Below, in pieces: positions 6,525-10,019 of a stretch of 10,019 bases of DNA. Origin of the DNA: Bacteroidales bacterium UBA5537 (GTDB lineage: Bacteria > Bacteroidota > Bacteroidia > Bacteroidales > Lentimicrobiaceae); the NCBI GenBank assembly GCA_002426025.1, contig DINP01000062.1, positions 35,663 through 45,681 on the forward strand. Reading direction: 5' to 3'. How positions within the stretch are numbered: position 1 is the first letter of the stretch; each line of letters opens with the position of its first letter. The position numbers and the translations under genes were made by a program. The notes below the pieces were generated by a model. That model searched no databases, was not told the DNA's origin, and saw only the letters and a program-made list of their open reading frames with translations.

Positions 6525-7213
6525 AACAATTAGCACTGATTATCACGTTATTGATGGTTTATACCGGTTTCCTGGAAGCTCAGAATGAGAATCCGTTTAT
6601 CAGAAACGGCAACAAACTGTATAAAGAAGGTAAGTTTAAGGAAGCTGAGATTGATTATCGCAAAGCGATGGAAAAATCACCAAAATCAATGAAAAGCGAA
6701 TACAACCTGGGCAATTCATTGTATAAACAGGAGAGCTGGGAAGATGCCGGCCGCAGTTATCTGAATTCAGTGGGAAAAATGAAGGCTGATAATACCACCG
6801 GCAAGGCTTCTGCGTTCTATAATCTGGGCAACTCGCTTTTCAAAGCTGAAAAATACAATGAGAGCATTGAAGCTTACAAACAATCGCTGAGGTTAAACCC
6901 AAGTGATGAAGATACCCGTTACAACCTGAGTTATGCCATGCGGAAGTTACAGCAACAGCAACAACAGCAGCAGAATAAGGATCAGAATAAGGATAAAAAA
7001 GACGACAACAAAGACAAGCAACAACAGAATCAGCCTCAGGACCAGCAGAACCAGCAGGATGACAAGCAGCAACAGCAACAAAAACAGCAGATTTCAAAAC
7101 AGGATGCTGAGCGTATGCTGCAGGCCTTAAAAAACGACGAGCAGAAAACAATAGACAAGGTTCAGAAACAAAAAGCAAAACCTGTGCAGGTTCAGGTAGA
7201 AAAAGACTGGTAA
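6521..7213 (+). CDS. batC: BatC, periplasmic TPR protein with Gln-rich linker
   Basis: A 230-residue TPR protein. Residues 1-20 are a signal peptide, probably cut at LEA before QNEN. Three TPR units follow (about 24-57, 58-91 and 97-130), with YNLGNSLYK and YNLGNSLFK as the clearest helix-A signatures, and then a capping helix. Residues 144-190 are a low-complexity Gln/Asp/Lys/Asn linker starting with eight Gln in a row. It ends in an amphipathic segment (about 191-222) containing DAERMLQALKNDEQKT, a type of tail common in BatC-like proteins. No membrane helix is seen beyond the signal, so it should be a soluble periplasmic scaffold. In some organisms a BatB-BatC fusion occurs, which supports physical partnership; here the genes are separate but overlap by 4 bases. 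Its TPR region closely resembles that of BatE. Confidence 0.93.
   Translation: MKQLALIITLLMVYTGFLEAQNENPFIRNGNKLYKEGKFKEAEIDYRKAMEKSPKSMKSEYNLGNSLYKQESWEDAGRSYLNSVGKMKADNTTGKASAFYNLGNSLFKAEKYNESIEAYKQSLRLNPSDEDTRYNLSYAMRKLQQQQQQQQNKDQNKDKKDDNKDKQQQNQPQDQQNQQDDKQQQQQKQQISKQDAERMLQALKNDEQKTIDKVQKQKAKPVQVQVEKDW
6950..7090 (+). repeat. batC: CAG/CAA-rich low-complexity tract within batC
   Basis: Mixed CAG and CAA codons, interspersed with AAT, AAG, GAC and GAT, encode the Gln-rich linker of BatC (residues 144-190). The two Gln codons alternate irregularly, so this is not a pure microsatellite, although short CAACAG runs could still slip. Length changes would stay harmless only if they were multiples of three. 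Confidence 0.85.
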
Positions 7214-7222
7214 TTAAGTAAA

Positions 7223-9115
7223 ATGGAATACAATCGAAATAACATTTATACATTTGTTGGCAAAGGAAATTTATTGCCTATGAGATTGTCAATCGTTGTG
7301 CTTATGCTTTTAACTGCTCTACAGGGCTTTGCCCAGGATATAGAGTTGAAAGCCTCTGCAAGGGAAGTTGTGTCTGTTGGCGACCAGTTCAGGCTGGTTT
7401 TTTCAATAAATGCGCAGGCTTCAGGGTTTACAGCGCCTGTGTTAAAAGACTTTAACATACTTGCAGGTCCAAGTCAATCTTCGAGCAGCAGTATGCAGAT
7501 CATCAACAACCAGGTTACGCGCTCGGTTGATTTTTCGTTTACTTACATACTTCAGGCAAGCAAAGAAGGCACTTTTACAATTACGCCTGCCTCGGTAAAT
7601 GTTGATGGCAAAATTTACAAATCAAATCCTCTTACGATTAAGGTTGTAAAAGGAAATGCACCACCACCCCAGCAAGGTGGGCAATCCAATCAGCAACCAT
7701 CCGGCGATATCAGTTCAAAGGACTTATTTGTCAGGGCATCAGTCAATAAATCAAATCCCTATCAGGGCGAGCAGGTTATTGTTACCTATAAAATCTACAC
7801 CCGTGTTCCCATTGCCGAATACAGTGTTACCAAAGCCCCCGGATTAAGTGGTTTCTGGACACAGGACTTGTTAAAAGACAGTAAAAATCTGAATCAATAT
7901 CGTGAAACCATTGATGGACAGGAATATGTCGTGGCCGAAATTAAAAAAGACGCCATGTTTGCACAGAAATCCGGCAATCTGACCATTGAGCCACTCGAAA
8001 TGGATGTTGTAGCCCAGATACAACGAAAATCTGGTCGCAGGCCAACCAACGACCCGTTTTTCGACAGTTTCTTCAACGACAGTTTCTTTGGCAATACCAT
8101 GCAAAATGTCAAAAAAACAATTCGGTCGAACCAACTGACTATCAATGTAAAGCCATTGCCATCGCAGGGCAGACCAGTTGACTTCACCGGAGCTGCCGGT
8201 AATTACACCATTGCTGTTTCGACCGATAGAACCGAACTCAAAGCCAATGACGCGATGAGCCTGAAATTCACCATTACCGGTAAAGGCAATCTGAAGCTCA
8301 TTGAAAAACCTGCACTTGTTTTCCCAAGCGATTTTGAAGTTTACGACCCCAGAATAACTGATAACATCAACATTACTTCTTCGGGTGTATCGGGTTCTCG
8401 CACATTTGAATACCTGATAATCCCGCGCAATCCGGGCAATTTCAAAATTAAGCCGGCGTCATTTTCGTACTTTGATATTGAAGCGGGTGTTTACAAAACG
8501 CTTAATTCGCAGGAATTCAACATTAAAGTTAATCGCAGCGATGGTTCGGAAGGTACGTTTACAGCCGGTGGAACAAACAAGGAAGATTTTAAATACATCG
8601 GCAGCGATATACGGTTTATTAAAACCGGTGTGATGAAACTCAGGCCTGTGAACACATTTTTATTTGGTTCGCCTACTTTCTGGATGTTGCTGGCTGCACC
8701 AGTGTTGCTGTTTATCCTCTTCCTTATTATATGGAGAAATGAATTGAAAAAACGCAGCAATCAGGCACTGATGCGCAACCGAAAAGCTACCGGAGTTGCA
8801 CGTAAGAGGCTTAAAATGGCTGAGAAGTTTATGAAGCAAGGCGATCATGTGCATTTCTGGGCCGAAACTTCAAATGCTTTGTGGGGTTACATGAGCGACA
8901 AGTTTAACATTCCACGGTCAACCTTATCAATGGATTCCGCTGCTGACGCACTGAATGCCAGAAAAGTGAATGCTGAACTCAGCAATCAGTTTATCAGCAC
9001 CTTAAACAACTGCGAATTTGCCCGTTTTGCTCCCGGCGATAAATCGCAGGCAATGGGCGATTTGTATAAACAGGCACTTGATGTAATTACTCGCACTGAA
9101 CAAGAGCTTAAATAG
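7223..9115 (+). CDS. batD: BatD, large membrane-anchored periplasmic protein
   Basis: A 630-residue BatD (oxygen tolerance) protein. After an N-terminal signal (core about 23-37, likely cut after GFAQ or at GFA) comes a long beta-rich region with two or three repeated Ig-like segments, covering about 39-143 and 165-440. A Pro/Gln/Gly linker separates them at 144-164, and a Phe-rich insert containing DSFFNDSFFG lies at 277-291. One membrane helix (484-504) is followed by a strongly basic stretch and a helical C-terminal module (about 525-630), placed in the cytosol by the positive-inside rule. The 66 residues 540-605 align without gaps to the 338-residue protein upstream of BatA. Start choice is uncertain. 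ATG 7223 leaves nine bases after batC but gives an odd 19-residue leader. ATG 7280 begins the signal peptide directly (MRLSIVVLML) and has AAAGGA upstream; I favour 7280. Confidence 0.93.
   Translation: MEYNRNNIYTFVGKGNLLPMRLSIVVLMLLTALQGFAQDIELKASAREVVSVGDQFRLVFSINAQASGFTAPVLKDFNILAGPSQSSSSSMQIINNQVTRSVDFSFTYILQASKEGTFTITPASVNVDGKIYKSNPLTIKVVKGNAPPPQQGGQSNQQPSGDISSKDLFVRASVNKSNPYQGEQVIVTYKIYTRVPIAEYSVTKAPGLSGFWTQDLLKDSKNLNQYRETIDGQEYVVAEIKKDAMFAQKSGNLTIEPLEMDVVAQIQRKSGRRPTNDPFFDSFFNDSFFGNTMQNVKKTIRSNQLTINVKPLPSQGRPVDFTGAAGNYTIAVSTDRTELKANDAMSLKFTITGKGNLKLIEKPALVFPSDFEVYDPRITDNINITSSGVSGSRTFEYLIIPRNPGNFKIKPASFSYFDIEAGVYKTLNSQEFNIKVNRSDGSEGTFTAGGTNKEDFKYIGSDIRFIKTGVMKLRPVNTFLFGSPTFWMLLAAPVLLFILFLIIWRNELKKRSNQALMRNRKATGVARKRLKMAEKFMKQGDHVHFWAETSNALWGYMSDKFNIPRSTLSMDSAADALNARKVNAELSNQFISTLNNCEFARFAPGDKSQAMGDLYKQALDVITRTEQELK
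8062..8088 (+). repeat. batD: 12-base direct repeat encoding a DSFF duplication in BatD
   Basis: CGACAGTTTCTT occurs at 8062-8073 and again at 8077-8088, a period of exactly 15 bases (five codons). It encodes the in-frame pair DSFFN and DSFFG just after a related DPFF. The preserved DNA identity suggests a small tandem duplication that extended a Phe-rich loop of BatD. Confidence 0.7.
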
Positions 9116-9180
9116 TTAAGAATTAAAAGTTAATAACGAGCAACTTGAGCTAATTAGTAATCGTTTTCAGACATAAACTT

Positions 9181-9936
9181 ATGAAGTTAAGGCTTTTCAT
9201 TGGGATTTTATTTTTGTTTACCGGCCACTTTGCTTTGGCTGATAATCAGGCTGAGATTGAAAAAGCCAAAAAGGCTTATATGGCCGGATTTTATGAAAAC
9301 TCAATCTCTATTTATGAGAAAATTATAGCCGAAGGTTCTGCCTCTCCCGATTTGTATTACAATCTTGGCAATGCCTATTTCAAGACCAATGAGTTGCCAT
9401 CTGCAATTCTGAATTACGAAAGAGCCTTAAAATACAAACCTGGCGACGAGGATATACTTTTCAATCTTGGCGTAGCCAACAGCCGCATTGTTGACAAAAT
9501 CGACATATTACCCGAGCTATTTTATATCAGGTGGTGGAAAAGCTTGAAAACCTGGCTTTCGCCCGATCAGTGGGCCTTTGCCGGAATTGCTTCATTTTCA
9601 CTGCTCTTCGTGCTGGCAGCTCTTTTCCTTTTATCCCGATCAATATCAGGCAGAAAAATATTCTTTTCGCTAGGTATCATATTGCTGATTTTTAATATTA
9701 TATCAGGAATTATTGCATGGCAAACCTACACTGAGTCGCATGAGCAAAACGCAGCTATTGTGTTTACCACCACCCTTCCTGTAAAAAGCTCACCTGACGA
9801 AAGCAGCATTGACCTGTTTGTAATTCACGAAGGGCTTAAAGTTAAAATTATTGACAAAATCGGCGACTGGAACGAAATCAGAATCGCAAACGGCAGCAAA
9901 GGCTGGGTTAAAGCCGAAGATATTAAGCCTGTTTAA
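9181..9936 (+). CDS. batE: BatE, TPR and SH3-like membrane protein
   Basis: A 251-residue BatE-type protein and the last gene of the operon. Residues 1-20 are a signal peptide (cut probably after ALA). Two TPR units (about 23-56 and 57-90), with YNLGNAYFK as signature, end in a capping helix. Two membrane helices (about 131-152 and 158-180) flank a short basic loop with two Arg and one Lys, and a bacterial SH3-like domain fills 191-251 (pattern LPVKSSPD, then GDWNEIRI and KGWVKAEDI). The basic loop predicts TPR and SH3-like domains both on the periplasmic side. SH3b domains often bind peptides or cell-wall material, so BatE could tie the complex to the envelope; that is inference. It follows batD by 65 bases, the longest clear gap inside the operon, in which I find no convincing promoter or terminator. 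Confidence 0.93.
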   Translation: MKLRLFIGILFLFTGHFALADNQAEIEKAKKAYMAGFYENSISIYEKIIAEGSASPDLYYNLGNAYFKTNELPSAILNYERALKYKPGDEDILFNLGVANSRIVDKIDILPELFYIRWWKSLKTWLSPDQWAFAGIASFSLLFVLAALFLLSRSISGRKIFFSLGIILLIFNIISGIIAWQTYTESHEQNAAIVFTTTLPVKSSPDESSIDLFVIHEGLKVKIIDKIGDWNEIRIANGSKGWVKAEDIKPV

Positions 9937-9951
9937 CTACAGGTGCCTATG

Positions 9952-10019
9952 TTACAAGCTGCCCTTATATTTTCGCGCATCCACATCCTGCGATACCTGA
10001 GGATGATAAACCAACTCGG
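9952..10019 (-). CDS. Possible 3' end of a convergent minus-strand gene
   Basis: Read on the minus strand, one frame stays open from the window edge to a TAA at 9954-9952, giving about 21 residues that end ARKYKGSL. The composition is protein-like (VYHPQVSQDVDARKY) and it would converge on batE with a 15-base gap. Twenty-one open codons prove nothing by themselves, and I do not recognise the peptide. Another minus-strand frame is also open across this stretch. The batE end lacks an intrinsic terminator here, so the operon may continue or be ended by a site beyond the window. Confidence 0.3.
   Translation of the reverse strand, partial: ELVYHPQVSQDVDARKYKGSL

Noticed and set aside
6039..6536. 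165-codon minus-strand open frame opposite the 3' half of batB
   Set aside because: Antisense shadow of a conserved gene with no independent motif or start context.
6950..7090. CRISPR array or mobile-element repeat
   Set aside because: The repeated CAG/CAA units have no spacer structure and simply encode the Gln-rich linker of BatC.
6840..7253. 137-codon minus-strand open frame opposite batC
   Set aside because: Produced by the repetitive CAG/CAA tract read in reverse, which yields long stop-free Ala/Val/Cys-rich frames.
9952..10019. ParE/RelE-type toxin remnant, from the VYHPQV-like stretch on the minus strand
   Set aside because: The resemblance covers only a few residues, the frame ends after about 21 codons, and no antitoxin-like gene is visible.

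Overview
The window looks like a Bacteroidota chromosome, probably Bacteroidales or a related order. The evidence is the gene content, the AT-rich A-tract ribosome-binding context without strong Shine-Dalgarno sites, and a sequence matching the Bacteroidota -7 promoter element (TAnnTTTG) just upstream of the main operon. Codon use and base composition look uniform, and I see no mobile element, CRISPR array, tRNA or rRNA.

Layout. Positions 1-126 hold a possible 5' fragment of an unidentified minus-strand gene. Positions 153-1340 encode an exported papain-fold cysteine peptidase of the bleomycin hydrolase / aminopeptidase C family, with its Cys-His-Asn triad intact. A strong intrinsic terminator (1364-1400) closes that unit. 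From 1490 to 9936 eight genes run on the plus strand as one apparent operon: a MoxR AAA+ ATPase, a DUF58 protein, a membrane-anchored protein with a BatD-like layout, then BatA, BatB, BatC, BatD and BatE. The last 83 bases hold the possible 3' end of a convergent minus-strand gene and no recognisable terminator.

How the genes fit together. This is the complete Bat (Bacteroides aerotolerance) locus, a known gene set whose molecular function is unresolved. MoxR and DUF58 have no signal peptide or membrane segment and should be cytosolic, as in other MoxR-VWA pairs such as RavA-ViaA. By the positive-inside rule, the VWA domains of BatA and BatB, the TPR domain of BatC, the large N-terminal region of BatD, and the TPR and SH3-like domains of BatE should all face the periplasm. 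The only sizeable cytosolic parts of the membrane proteins are the C-terminal helical modules of BatD and of the 338-residue protein. These two modules align without gaps over 66 residues, so they are good candidates for docking sites that link the cytosolic ATPase/DUF58 pair to the periplasmic VWA/TPR assembly.

No wholly new system was found. The points most worth a second look are the shared cytosolic module, the inferred topology, and the fact that three proteins in one operon carry complete MIDAS metal sites.
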